A DNA stretch of 64,000 nucleotides, taken from contig NZ_VDGT01000023.1 in assembly GCF_006335015.1 (NCBI RefSeq), positions 45,915 to 109,914 on the forward strand, given 5' to 3'. The DNA is from Streptomyces sedi (lineage in GTDB: Bacteria > Actinomycetota > Actinomycetes > Streptomycetales > Streptomycetaceae). Position numbers and translations under genes: made by a program. The notes beneath the pieces were generated by a model. That model made no database searches. It worked only from the letters and a program-made list of their open reading frames with translations, and was not told where the DNA came from. Positions 16,785 through 24,413 of the stretch are shown here, in pieces. Positions within the stretch are counted from its first letter, which is position 1. Each line of letters opens with the position of its first letter.

Positions 16785-17435
16785 CTAGCCGTCGAGCCGG
16801 GCCCGCGCGGACTCGGCCGTGGCGAGGAACTCCTCCACCGGCGCCTGGTCCAGCGTGCCCATCTGGCCCCAACGCACCACCGTGACCAGGCTTCCCTCGC
16901 GGACGACCGCGAAGAGGTTCACGTCCTGACCGGCCTGCTCCGGCGCGGTGTACACGCCGAACACCCGCCCGTAGTCCGCCTGTTCCAACTCGCCAAGCTC
17001 GTCCCAGGAGGCGGTGCCGCCCGGGTTCTGCCACAGCCAGTCGGAGGCGCAGTCCGTGCCGGCCTCGTGCAGCACCTCGACCAGCCCGGCGGCGTCCTCC
17101 TCGTTGCCGAGGTCCATCACCACCTGGGTGGCGTTGGTGTCCAGCTCGGTGCGGTGGTTGACATGGCCGGCGTTTTCATCCGGCAGCAGCGAACCGAAGC
17201 AGAACACCGGCACCTCAGGCAGCCCGTCGAACGGGCCGTCGCTGTACCAGCCGTCCGGGTGCGTCGGCAGCTCGTCGCCCGTGACGAACGTGTCCGCGTC
17301 CCTGGCCGTCGACTCCCCGGCGCTCTCCCCGGCCGTCGCGGAGCCCGCCAGCGCGGTCAGCGCCAGCGCCCCGGCCCCGAGCGCCGCCCCCGCGGCGACC
17401 GCCAGTCCGCGTGCCGACCCTCGTGTGTGTCGCAT
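16785..17435 (-). CDS. Exported protein of unknown function
   Basis: The 216-residue product has a Sec signal peptide: charged MRHTRGSARG, hydrophobic LAVAAGAALGAGALALTALAG and a likely cleavage after SATA. The mature part is acidic and contains cysteines near CFGSLL and TDCASDW. A C-terminal half with ARDADTF, NEEDAAGLVEVLHEAG and GSLVTVVRWGQMGTLDQ resembles secreted streptomycete proteins of a sensor-like fold, but I cannot name the family. No lipobox is seen. It is divergent from the membrane HTH protein at 17652, which hints at a link between the two. Confidence 0.7.
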   Translation of the reverse strand: MRHTRGSARGLAVAAGAALGAGALALTALAGSATAGESAGESTARDADTFVTGDELPTHPDGWYSDGPFDGLPEVPVFCFGSLLPDENAGHVNHRTELDTNATQVVMDLGNEEDAAGLVEVLHEAGTDCASDWLWQNPGGTASWDELGELEQADYGRVFGVYTAPEQAGQDVNLFAVVREGSLVTVVRWGQMGTLDQAPVEEFLATAESARARLDG

Positions 17436-17651
17436 GGGTCTCCCCCTCGTCTCGTCGGCCTCGTGGGCCGTCTCCCGGCGGCCCACGGCCGCCCTGCCGA
17501 GCAGCCTGGGACGCCCCGCGACCCGGCGGCAACCCGGGCGGGAACATCTGGGAAGGTGGAACGGCCGAAGCCCCTCTGACGTCGAAGAACGTGAGCCCCT
17601 GGAACGCGGAACGGGACGCGGGAACGGGCGGACGGCGGGGGAGAGAGGCAC

Positions 17652-18866
17652 ATGGGGAACGGGCCGGCCGGCGAGTTGGCGGCCAGACTGCGGGCGCTGA
17701 AGGAGCGCTCGGGGCTCAGCTACGGCGCGTTGGCGCGGCGACTGCACACCAGCACCTCCACCCTGCACCGCTACTGCTCGGGCGCGGTGGTGCCCGCCGA
17801 CTACCCGGCGGTCGAACGCCTGGCGGCGGCGTGTGGCGCGCGCCCCGACGAGCTGTTGGAGCTGCACCGGCTCTGGCTCGCGGCCGACGGCGCGCGGGGC
17901 CGCGCGGCGCCGGCGCCGTCCGCCGAGCCGCGGTCGGCCGCCGCGCCCGCGGCGGAGGAGCCCGTTCCGGCTCCGGAACCCGCCGCCGACCCCGGCCCCG
18001 TTGCCGTTCCGGCCCTCGTGTCCGCCCCCGTCCCGACCCCTGTTCCGGCCCCCGGGCGCGGGCGCCGGCCGTGGGCGGTGCTGGTGGCGGCGGCGCTGCT
18101 GGTGGCCCCGGTCGGCGGCTGGGGGCTGTGGCGGTCGGCGACGGGACCCGGCGGCGACGGCGCGTCCGCCGCCGCCCCTGGCGACGCGCCCGGCGACGCG
18201 CCCGGCGACCAGGACGCGGCGCCGCGACAGGCCGCCGCGCCGCCGCCGTTGGAGTACGCGGCCCGCTCCCACGTCTGGGCCGAGGGCTGCGGGCACCGCT
18301 ATCTCGTGGACCGCGCCCCGGACGCCGTTCCGCCGCCCCCGGTGGCCCAGGACGCCGAGGCGTGGGCCACCGGACTGGGCGCGGTGCACGGCGACTCCAC
18401 CATCGTCGAGGCCACCCTGACCGGCACCGCGCCGGGGCCGGTGGTGATCGAGGCACTGCACCTGCGGGTCGAGGAGCGCCGCGCGCCGCTGGAGTGGACC
18501 GCCTACGACATGTCCCCGGGGTGCGGCGGCGCGCTGACCCCTGCCGCCTTCACCGCCGACCTGGACGCCGAACGGCCCCAGCTCCGCCCCCGGGACGGCT
18601 ACGACGCCATGAGCGAAAGCGAACTCACGCCGCCGAGCCTGCCGTTCGCCGTCACACCCGAGGAGCCGCTGGCGCTGCGGATCGAGGCGCAGACGGCGGA
18701 GTGCGACTGCGACTGGTACGTCGAGCTGGAGTGGACCAACGGCGACGACGGCGGCACGCTGCGGCTCGACGACGGGGGAGCCCCGTTCCGCACCAGCGGT
18801 TCAGGCGGCGGGGGCGCGCTGGCGCACGACCATGCGACGGGGGAGTGGACGGACGCCGGCTGGTGA
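17652..18866 (+). CDS. HTH (XRE-like) protein with transmembrane segment and extracellular domain
   Basis: The 404-residue protein has three parts. An N-terminal Cro/CI-type helix-turn-helix (residues 7-60: LAARLRALKERSGLSYGALA, then TSTSTLHRYCSG) would lie in the cytoplasm. A Pro/Ala-rich linker is followed by one transmembrane helix at about 141-160 (WAVLVAAALLVAPVGGWGLW). About 240 outside residues contain cysteines (EGCGHRY, SPGCGG, ECDCDWY). This layout suggests a membrane-anchored regulator or a structural adaptor that senses the cell surface. The ATG at 17652 follows GGGGAGAG. Similar proteins occur singly in streptomycetes; the ligand is unknown. Confidence 0.82.
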   Translation: MGNGPAGELAARLRALKERSGLSYGALARRLHTSTSTLHRYCSGAVVPADYPAVERLAAACGARPDELLELHRLWLAADGARGRAAPAPSAEPRSAAAPAAEEPVPAPEPAADPGPVAVPALVSAPVPTPVPAPGRGRRPWAVLVAAALLVAPVGGWGLWRSATGPGGDGASAAAPGDAPGDAPGDQDAAPRQAAAPPPLEYAARSHVWAEGCGHRYLVDRAPDAVPPPPVAQDAEAWATGLGAVHGDSTIVEATLTGTAPGPVVIEALHLRVEERRAPLEWTAYDMSPGCGGALTPAAFTADLDAERPQLRPRDGYDAMSESELTPPSLPFAVTPEEPLALRIEAQTAECDCDWYVELEWTNGDDGGTLRLDDGGAPFRTSGSGGGGALAHDHATGEWTDAGW

Positions 18867-18897
18867 TCGGCCGCTCAGGGGGCCGCCCGTGTGGCTG

Positions 18898-18919
18898 ACC
18901 GGAACCGACCGGTTCCGGT
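18898..18919. promoter_or_regulatory. 9-bp perfect inverted repeat before the pirin gene
   Basis: ACCGGAACC and its reverse complement are separated by GACC. The repeat ends 16 bases before the pirin ATG and begins 31 bases after the preceding stop codon. It could be an operator or the terminator of the upstream gene; the position next to the start favours control of pirin. Confidence 0.5.
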
Positions 18920-18935
18920 GGGGCACGATCACCCC

Positions 18936-19904
18936 ATGAGCAACCTCGACCCACACCCGGCGCCCTCCCCCTGCGGCGCGGCCCACCACACAGGACCGGT
19001 GCGGGAGCTACAGGAGGGGCGTGAGGTGCCGCTCGGCGAGTCGACCGTCGTGCGGCGCCTGCTGCCCACCCTGGGGCGGCGAATGATCGGCGCCTGGTGC
19101 TTCGTCGACCACTACGGACCGGACGACATCACCGACGCGCCGGGGATGCGGGTACCGCCCCATCCGCACATCGGGCTCCAGACCGTCAGCTGGCTCCACG
19201 AAGGGGAGGTGGTGCACCGCGACAGCGTCGGCTCGTCGGCCACCATCCGGCCGCGCCAGCTGGGCCTGATGACCTCCGGGCGCGCCATCGCCCACTCCGA
19301 GGAGTCCCCGCGCCCCCACCGGCACGCGCCGGTCCTGCACGGCGCCCAGCTGTGGGTCGCGCTGCCCGACCAACACCGCCACACCGCGCCGCACTTCGAG
19401 TTCCACGAGGAGCTGCCCCGGGTCGCCGGGGGCGGCGGCCTCGACGCCACCGTCATCCTCGGCACCCTCGACGGCGCGACCTCGCCCGGCACCACCTACT
19501 CCCCGCTGGTCGGCGCCGACCTCACGCTGGCCGGCGGCACCGACGCCCGGCTGCCGCTGGAGGAACAGTTCGAGTACGCCGTCCTCACCATCGCGGGCGA
19601 GTCGGAGGTCGACGGCGTGCGCCTGACCCCCGGCTCCCTCCTCTACCTCGGCCAGGGCCGCGCCGAACTCCCCGTCCGCGCCGACCACGACGCGTCCGTG
19701 CTGCTGCTCGGCGGCCTGCCGTTCGAGGAACGCCTCCTGCTGTGGTGGAACTTCATCGGGCGCACCCAGGAGGAGATCGCCCAGGCCCGCGCCGACTGGA
19801 CCACCGGCGACCGCTTCGGCACCGTCACCGGCTACGCCGGCCCACCCCTCGCCGCCCCACCGCTGCCCTCGACCCCGCTGAAGCCGCGCGGCAGGGTGCG
19901 GTGA
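18936..19904 (+). CDS. Pirin-family bicupin protein
   Basis: The 322-residue protein carries the pirin N-terminal cupin, with GAWCFVDHYGPDDI and the metal-binding MRVPPHPHIGLQTVSWL (two histidines in HPHIG). The second histidine pair lies in TSGRAIAHSEESP. A C-terminal cupin follows (LLGGLPFEERLLLWWNFIG, typical of pirin_C). Bacterial pirins bind Fe and act as quercetinases or redox-linked regulators of metabolic enzymes; which applies here is open. The ATG at 18936 was chosen because family similarity starts just after it. It stands alone between unrelated genes. Confidence 0.92.
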   Translation: MSNLDPHPAPSPCGAAHHTGPVRELQEGREVPLGESTVVRRLLPTLGRRMIGAWCFVDHYGPDDITDAPGMRVPPHPHIGLQTVSWLHEGEVVHRDSVGSSATIRPRQLGLMTSGRAIAHSEESPRPHRHAPVLHGAQLWVALPDQHRHTAPHFEFHEELPRVAGGGGLDATVILGTLDGATSPGTTYSPLVGADLTLAGGTDARLPLEEQFEYAVLTIAGESEVDGVRLTPGSLLYLGQGRAELPVRADHDASVLLLGGLPFEERLLLWWNFIGRTQEEIAQARADWTTGDRFGTVTGYAGPPLAAPPLPSTPLKPRGRVR

Positions 19905-20103
19905 CCCCGGCTTGGCGGGGGCCGTGCTGGAACCGGTCGCGCGGGGGAGGAGGGGACGAGGGGTGACAGTCGATCATGAGTTTCCCTCCTCGTCTTCACC
20001 TCACCTGGAGCGCCTTCGCCGTCACCGAAGGTAGTATCGGGGCACGGCAGTTGGCGGGTCGGATGTCGACGGTGCCGAGGCAGAGGCGCGGGAGGTGGCC
20101 GGG

Positions 20104-20541
20104 GTGACGAAGCCCGCGGTGTGGGGCGTGGCCGCCGAGGAGCCGCGCGGACCCGGTCCCGTCGAGCCGCCCCCGGCCAGGTTCACGGACCGGCGCGCCG
20201 CCGGGGCGGAGGCGCCCAGGGCCCTGCTCTACGTGTCGCTGCGCGCGGTGCGTGACGCCGCCGCCAGGCGGGCGGCGGACCGCGACGCCGCGCGGCAGTG
20301 GTGCCTCCGGGAGAACGTTTCCCTCCACACCGACGACGTCGACGAGGAGGACGGTCCCGAGGTGCGCGTGCACCAGCGCACCGGATGGCGGCGGGTGCGC
20401 GCGCTGGTGCGGGACGGGTCGGTAGGGGTGGTGCTCGTCCCCGACCCGCTGTACCTCTCGATCGACGGCCGCGCCCGCCGGGACGCGGAGGAGGACCTCC
20501 ACGCGGACGGCGGCGAACTCGTCTATCTCGACGGGGATTGA
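20104..20541 (+). CDS. Small protein, possibly a degenerate serine-recombinase-like fold
   Basis: The 145-residue product is not confidently assigned. Its core runs ALLYVSLRAVRD, then DAARQWCLRENVSLH, RTGWRRVRALVRDG, VGVVLVPDPLYLS and GGELVYL. The order of these pieces resembles the resolvase catalytic domain (YxRxS, Q/W helix, D, RPGW, VVV-L-R-S, L-x-x-G). The catalytic serine context and recombination arginines are not convincing, so a non-catalytic derivative is more likely. GTG at 20104 is preferred because GGAGG lies nine bases upstream. A possible -10 (TAGTAT, 20032-20037) lies upstream. Its stop codon appears to be supplied by the IS element inserted at 20538. Confidence 0.6.
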   Translation: MTKPAVWGVAAEEPRGPGPVEPPPARFTDRRAAGAEAPRALLYVSLRAVRDAAARRAADRDAARQWCLRENVSLHTDDVDEEDGPEVRVHQRTGWRRVRALVRDGSVGVVLVPDPLYLSIDGRARRDAEEDLHADGGELVYLDGD

Positions 20542-20900
20542 CGTGCTCCCTGGCTTAAAGTCCAGGGATTCCGGCCTGGGTCGTCTGACCCTTCCGGGGG
20601 CTTCCTGCTTCACCGCGCTGTGCGGGCACGTGTGCCCGTCTTACCGGCGCTCCACAGGCGTTTAGCGTCTCCGCCCGTCCGGCGGCGACGATACGGCGTC
20701 CTTCGAAGAGGACGTTGCGGGCTGCGTTGTGGTCGCGGTCGTGCACCGTGCCGCACTCAGCGCACGCCCACTCACGGACGTGGAGAGGCTTCGGGCCGTC
20801 CCGGAATCCGCAGGCCGAGCAGACCTGAGAGGACGGGAAGGCCCGGTCCACCTTGGCGAAGGTGCGGCCGTGCTTGACCGCCTTGTACTCCAGCATGCCG
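20518..20900 (-). ncRNA. Predicted omega RNA region with guide from the flanking gene
   Basis: In IS605-type elements the omega RNA covers the 3' part of tnpB and the right end and reads about 16-20 bases into the flank as guide. Here the scaffold would lie within about 20542-20900 and the guide would be the minus strand of 20518-20537, which is the end of the upstream gene. The 5' limit is a guess; the location is inferred from family knowledge. Confidence 0.4.
20547..20568 (-). repeat. Right-end hairpin of the IS element
   Basis: A perfect 7-bp stem (TCCCTGG with CCAGGGA) with an 8-base loop lies at the tnpB end. The tnpB stop codon falls in the loop. Such subterminal hairpins are recognised by TnpA, and in TnpB systems this end also forms the 3' part of the omega RNA. 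Confidence 0.7.
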
Positions 20901-21799
20901 ACGAACGCGGACCATCCCGCGTCGTGCACGGACTTGGCGAGCCGGGTGCGGCCGAGGCCGGACACCGCGAGGTCTTCCACGTACACCGCTTGGTTGTCGC
21001 GGATGATCTGTGTGGATACCTTGTGGTGGAAGTCCCGGCGCCGGTCCGCCACCTTGGCGTGCTGGCGTGCGACCTTGATGCGGGCCCTGGCCCGGTTCTT
21101 CGATCCCTTGGCCTTGCGGGACAGCTCCCGCTGAAGGCGCTTGAGCTTCTTCTCGGCCCGGCGCAGGAAGCGTGGGCTGTTGATCTTCCGGCCGTCGGAC
21201 AGGACGGCGAATGCGGACAGGCCGAGGTCGATACCGGCGTCGGTCTCCGCCTCGGGGAGGATGTCCGGCTCGGTGTCGACGACGAAGCTGACGAAGTACC
21301 GACCGGAGCTGTCCTTGGTGACGGTGAGAGAAGTCGGGGCTGCCGGAAGTCGGCGCGACCACTTCACCTTGAGGTTGCCGACCTTGGCCACGTACACCGT
21401 GCCGTTGCCCTGGAGGGAGAAGGCGTTGGTGTTGAGGCGGATCGACTGCCGGGTGTCCTTCTTCGACTTGTACCGGGGCGGCCTCATCTTGCGGCCCTGC
21501 CGCTTGCCCTTGACCGAGTCGAAGTAGTTCTTGTAGGCGGTGTCCAGGTCCCGGAGGGACTGTTGCAGGACGACCGCCGACACGTTGGCGAGCCAGGTGC
21601 GTTCCTCGGTGCGCTTGGCCTGGGTGATGCGCAGCCGGGACAGCTCGGCCGACTTCACGTACGGCAGCCCCGCCGCGTGCGCTTCCTTCCGGTCACGCAA
21701 GCAGTCGTTCCACACCACGCGGGCGCACCCGAACGCACTCGCCAGCGCACGGCGCTGGGAGGCATCCGGGTAGACCCGGTAGTTGTAGCGGAGCTGCAC
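20555..21799 (-). CDS. tnpB: TnpB RNA-guided endonuclease (IS605 OrfB)
   Basis: The 414-residue protein has the N-terminal OrfB helical domain (LRYNYRVYPDASQRR), a RuvC-like nuclease and a zinc ribbon. The RuvC acidic triad is complete: D191 in AGIDLGLSAF, E275 in VYVEDLAVSG and D354 in HDRDHNAARN. These positions are close to those of the characterised ISDra2 TnpB (D191, E278, D361). The zinc cysteines are C327, C330, C346 and C349. TnpB cuts DNA guided by an omega RNA from the element's right end and helps the element persist after excision. GTG at 21799 follows AGGA at eight bases; a TTG at 21805 is an alternative. Only 27 bases separate it from divergent tnpA. Confidence 0.93.
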   Translation of the reverse strand: MQLRYNYRVYPDASQRRALASAFGCARVVWNDCLRDRKEAHAAGLPYVKSAELSRLRITQAKRTEERTWLANVSAVVLQQSLRDLDTAYKNYFDSVKGKRQGRKMRPPRYKSKKDTRQSIRLNTNAFSLQGNGTVYVAKVGNLKVKWSRRLPAAPTSLTVTKDSSGRYFVSFVVDTEPDILPEAETDAGIDLGLSAFAVLSDGRKINSPRFLRRAEKKLKRLQRELSRKAKGSKNRARARIKVARQHAKVADRRRDFHHKVSTQIIRDNQAVYVEDLAVSGLGRTRLAKSVHDAGWSAFVGMLEYKAVKHGRTFAKVDRAFPSSQVCSACGFRDGPKPLHVREWACAECGTVHDRDHNAARNVLFEGRRIVAAGRAETLNACGAPVRRAHVPAQRGEAGSPRKGQTTQAGIPGL

Positions 21800-21826
21800 G
21801 GCCAAGATCCTACTACGATTGGTCTC

Positions 21827-22243
21827 ATGGATGGGCAGAACGATTACAGGCGTGGCAGGCATGTGGTTTCGGCGATGCACGTACACTTGGTCTTTGTGAC
21901 GAAGTATCGGCGCGGGGTGTTCAACGACGAGATGCTGACGCGCTGCGAAGAGATCATGCGCAAGGTCTGCGAGGACTTCGAGGCGGAGCTGAGGGAGTTC
22001 AACGGCGAGCGCGATCACGTCCACCTCCTGGTGCACTACCCGCCGAAGGTCGCCGTCTCCAAGCTGGTCAACAGCCTCAAGGGCGTCTCCGCCCGGCGGA
22101 TACGGCAGGAGTTCACCGGCAGGACCAACCGCGCCATCATGCACGGGCACCTGTGGTCACCTTCCTACTTCTCCGCGTCGTGCGGCGGTGCGCCGTTGGC
22201 GATCGTCCGCCAATACATCGAGCAGCAAAAACGTCCGCTCTAA
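21827..22243 (+). CDS. tnpA: TnpA Y1 transposase (IS200/IS605 family)
   Basis: The 138-residue HUH enzyme cuts and rejoins single-stranded element ends. The HUH motif is H64-V-H66 in RDHVHLLVHYPP, and the nucleophile is Y130 in AIVRQYIEQQ; these match the positions in IS608 and ISDra2 TnpA. The stretch LWSPSYFSASCGGAPL is typical of the family. The length is normal and nothing is broken. It is divergent from tnpB with a short shared promoter region. Confidence 0.94.
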   Translation: MDGQNDYRRGRHVVSAMHVHLVFVTKYRRGVFNDEMLTRCEEIMRKVCEDFEAELREFNGERDHVHLLVHYPPKVAVSKLVNSLKGVSARRIRQEFTGRTNRAIMHGHLWSPSYFSASCGGAPLAIVRQYIEQQKRPL

Positions 22244-22279
22244 CGTGCACGTCAGAGCAGTCTTGAGATGCATTCATCT

Positions 22280-22295
22280 CCGGCGTGAACGCCGG
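22280..22295 (+). repeat. Left-end hairpin of the IS element
   Basis: CCGGCG-TGAA-CGCCGG is a perfect 6-bp stem with a GNRA-like tetraloop, placed about 20 bases inside the predicted left boundary. This is the position expected for the TnpA recognition hairpin. Confidence 0.7.
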
Positions 22296-22360
22296 GGCTT
22301 TCTGCAAGGAACCCGGTAACGCCCCCGGGCGGCGCGGCGCGTTCTCCGTCCTGACGGTGT

Positions 22361-22416
22361 GCCCCGGCCGGGGCCGTTCCCTGCCCCGGCCGGGGCCGTT
22401 CCCTGCCCCGGCCGGG
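22361..22416 (-). terminator. Tandem palindromic 22-bp repeats after the pectate lyase gene
   Basis: A 22-bp unit beginning GCCCCGGCCGGGGCCG occurs twice in full (22361-22382, 22383-22404) and a third time in part (22405-22416). Each unit contains the palindrome GCCCCGGCCGGGGC. It lies 16 bases after the stop codon at 22432 and looks like a multiple terminator grown by tandem duplication. Confidence 0.6.
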
Positions 22417-22431
22417 TGTCTGCCGTGTCCG

Positions 22432-23973
22432 CTAGGCGTAGGTCTCGTACTCGGCGACCCGCGGGGTGCCGTTGGCGCTGGTGATCTCGAACGTGATCTT
22501 GCGTACCGAGGTGGAGGCGAAGCGGATGGTGCCCGCGCCGTTGCCGGTCGCCAGGACGGAACCGGTGTCGGCGTTCACCACCCGCCAGTTGCCGATGACG
22601 CCGGTCGCTCCGGACGCCTCGCGGATGGTGACGGCGGAGACGCCGGTCGCCGACGGCCACTTGATGGAGATGGCGCCGGTCGAACCGGTGGGCGACCAGT
22701 AGGTGTTCATGTCGCCGTCCCGCACGTTGCCGTAGGAGGTGCCGCTGGCCTTGCTGCTGCCGTCGGCGTCGGCCGTGAGGCTGAGGTTGGTGCCGCCGGG
22801 CGGGTCGGTCGGGTCCGGCGGGTCGGGGTTGTCCGGCGGGTCGGTCGGGTCCGGGTTCTGCGGGACGCAGTTGCCGTCGGAGACCCGGTTCCCCTTGTTG
22901 GCGCCGGCGGTGTCGCGCACCACGCTGGGCACGCAGTTGGCGCCGTCGAGGCTGTGGGCGTAGGGGATGCTGACCGAGGTGTTGGACTGGGGGTTCGGGC
23001 CGGCCGGGTTGTTCTGGTTGCCGGGGCTCGACCAGCGCACGTTGTCGAAGACGTTGCCGTTGACCTGCCAGTAGCCGGCCTCGTTGGTGTAGAAGGTGCC
23101 GAGGACGTCCTTGGAGTCCTCGAAGTAGTTGTTGTCCACCCTGGCGCGGGCGCCGGCCCGGGAGTTGATGCCGGAGTCGTTCACCCTCAGGTAGTGGTTG
23201 TTGTACATGTGCCCGATCCCGCCGCGCAGCAGGGGCGCGCGGGAGTCGATGTTCTCGTACAGGTTGTGGTGGTACGTGATGAAGCCGTTGGAGGTGTCGC
23301 TCTCGCTGGAGCCGACCAGTCCGCCGCGCCCGGAGTTGCGCAGGACGCTGTAGGAGAGGGTGACGTAGCGGGTGTTGTTCTTCAGGTCGAACAGCCCGTC
23401 GTAGCCCTCCGACTCGCCGCCTGACGCCTCCAGCGTGACGTGGTCGACCCAGACGTTGCGGACGTTGTTCTCCATGCCGATGGCGTCGCCGCCGTTGGAG
23501 GTGGGCGAGCCGGACTTCTTGACGTTCCGCACCGTGACGTTCTGGATGATGATGTTGCTGGACTCCCGGACGTGGATGCCCAGTTGGTCGAAGACCGCGC
23601 CGTTGCCCACGCCGACGAGGGTGACGTTGCTGATCTGCTTCAGCTCGATCACGCCGGCGGCGGTGTTGCAGCTGCCGCCGGAGACCTTGCTGGTGTTGCC
23701 GTGGTTGATGGTGCCCTCGACCTGGATGGTGATCGGGGTGCTGCTGCTGGCCCGGCCGCAGAGGGCCGCGTGGATGGCGGTCCCCGTGGTGGCGCGGACC
23801 GTCTGGCCCCCGGCGCCGCCGGTGGTGCCGCCGTTCTGGGTCGCGAAACCGGTGGCACCCCCCGTCGCCGCCGAGGCCGTCGGGGCCGGGAACGCCACCG
23901 CTGTGGCGGCGACCATGGCCATCAGGGCCAGCGCGGCGAAGAGTCTGAGTCGGAAGCCGACGCGTCTTCTCAT
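22432..23973 (-). CDS. Secreted pectate lyase (PL1) with C-terminal discoidin-type carbohydrate-binding domain
   Basis: The 513-residue enzyme cleaves polygalacturonate by beta-elimination outside the cell. A signal peptide (LRLFAALALMAMVAATAVA, cleavage near TASA-A) is followed by a parallel beta-helix of the pectate lyase 1 family. Within it are WVDHVTL, the HHNLYENIDSRAPLLRGG stretch with the family's catalytic arginine region, and the ladder-like VDNNYFEDSK. A Pro/Asp linker (about residues 375-400, PDPTDPP repeats) joins it to a domain of about 120 residues (DGDMNTYWSPTGSTGAISI) resembling F5/8 type C or CBM32 modules. It stands with other secreted polysaccharide enzymes at 25-28.7 kb. 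Confidence 0.92.
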   Translation of the reverse strand: MRRRVGFRLRLFAALALMAMVAATAVAFPAPTASAATGGATGFATQNGGTTGGAGGQTVRATTGTAIHAALCGRASSSTPITIQVEGTINHGNTSKVSGGSCNTAAGVIELKQISNVTLVGVGNGAVFDQLGIHVRESSNIIIQNVTVRNVKKSGSPTSNGGDAIGMENNVRNVWVDHVTLEASGGESEGYDGLFDLKNNTRYVTLSYSVLRNSGRGGLVGSSESDTSNGFITYHHNLYENIDSRAPLLRGGIGHMYNNHYLRVNDSGINSRAGARARVDNNYFEDSKDVLGTFYTNEAGYWQVNGNVFDNVRWSSPGNQNNPAGPNPQSNTSVSIPYAHSLDGANCVPSVVRDTAGANKGNRVSDGNCVPQNPDPTDPPDNPDPPDPTDPPGGTNLSLTADADGSSKASGTSYGNVRDGDMNTYWSPTGSTGAISIKWPSATGVSAVTIREASGATGVIGNWRVVNADTGSVLATGNGAGTIRFASTSVRKITFEITSANGTPRVAEYETYA

Positions 23974-24413
23974 CTCTGGTTCGCCTTTCGTCTGCGTAAG
24001 AGGTCGTCTTCGAGACGGCGGAAACCGTGGGGAGGGGGCTTTGGCCCCCGGTGACCTGGCCGTTCGGGCGCGCGGTCCACCTGTCGGCCGGCCTCGGCGA
24101 GGCGCCGGGGACGGGTGGGGAGGAGGAGATGGGGGTGGCGGGCGACAGCCCGCCGCGGCTGCGGCGGGCCCGGCGCCGCCGGGCGTGGACGCCGTCGACG
24201 GACGTCCGCGCGTGGTGTCACGGCTCGGTGCGGGGTGGCGCGGCGCGGCCCGAGGGGGCGCGGCGCCTCACGCGCGAGGAACGCCGACCGTCGGGGGCGG
24301 CGTCCCTCCGCCCCCTCGGGCCTGCTTCTCTGACTCAGAGTAAGGGCGTGCTGCCGACAATCCAGCGCGGGGCGTGGACAATACCGCGCACCGCCGACCA
24401 CGAGGGGGTTCCG
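23974..24413. other. Intergenic region, no gene recognised
   Basis: These 440 bases lie between the divergent pectate lyase and a hypothetical gene and should hold both promoters. A 13-bp perfect palindrome CTCTGACTCAGAG at 24328-24340 is the only clear structure and may be an operator. Open frames here look like chance frames of GC-rich DNA. Confidence 0.5.

Larger units (their letters stand above)
20538..22315. mobile_element. IS200/IS605-family insertion sequence, intact
   Basis: The element contains divergent tnpA and tnpB genes with end hairpins on both sides. Boundaries are inferred. On the minus strand the left flank ends in TTAC (22319-22316), the insertion target known for ISHp608-like elements. 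The right end finishes in TCAA (20541-20538), the matching right cleavage tetranucleotide. The resulting length is 1778 bp, normal for the family. Joining the flanks rebuilds a GAG-TAA end for the upstream gene, which supports these limits. There are no target duplications, as expected for single-strand peel-and-paste transposition. Both genes are intact, so the element may be active. Confidence 0.78.

Noticed and set aside
20555..22150. A longer TnpB with an N-terminal extension reaching into tnpA
   Set aside because: The added residues overlap tnpA in antisense and are not part of the family; the domain starts at the GTG at 21799.
24027..24413. Short open frames between the pectate lyase and the hypothetical gene
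   Set aside because: No ribosome binding site, no recognisable motif and Arg/Gly-rich composition typical of chance frames.
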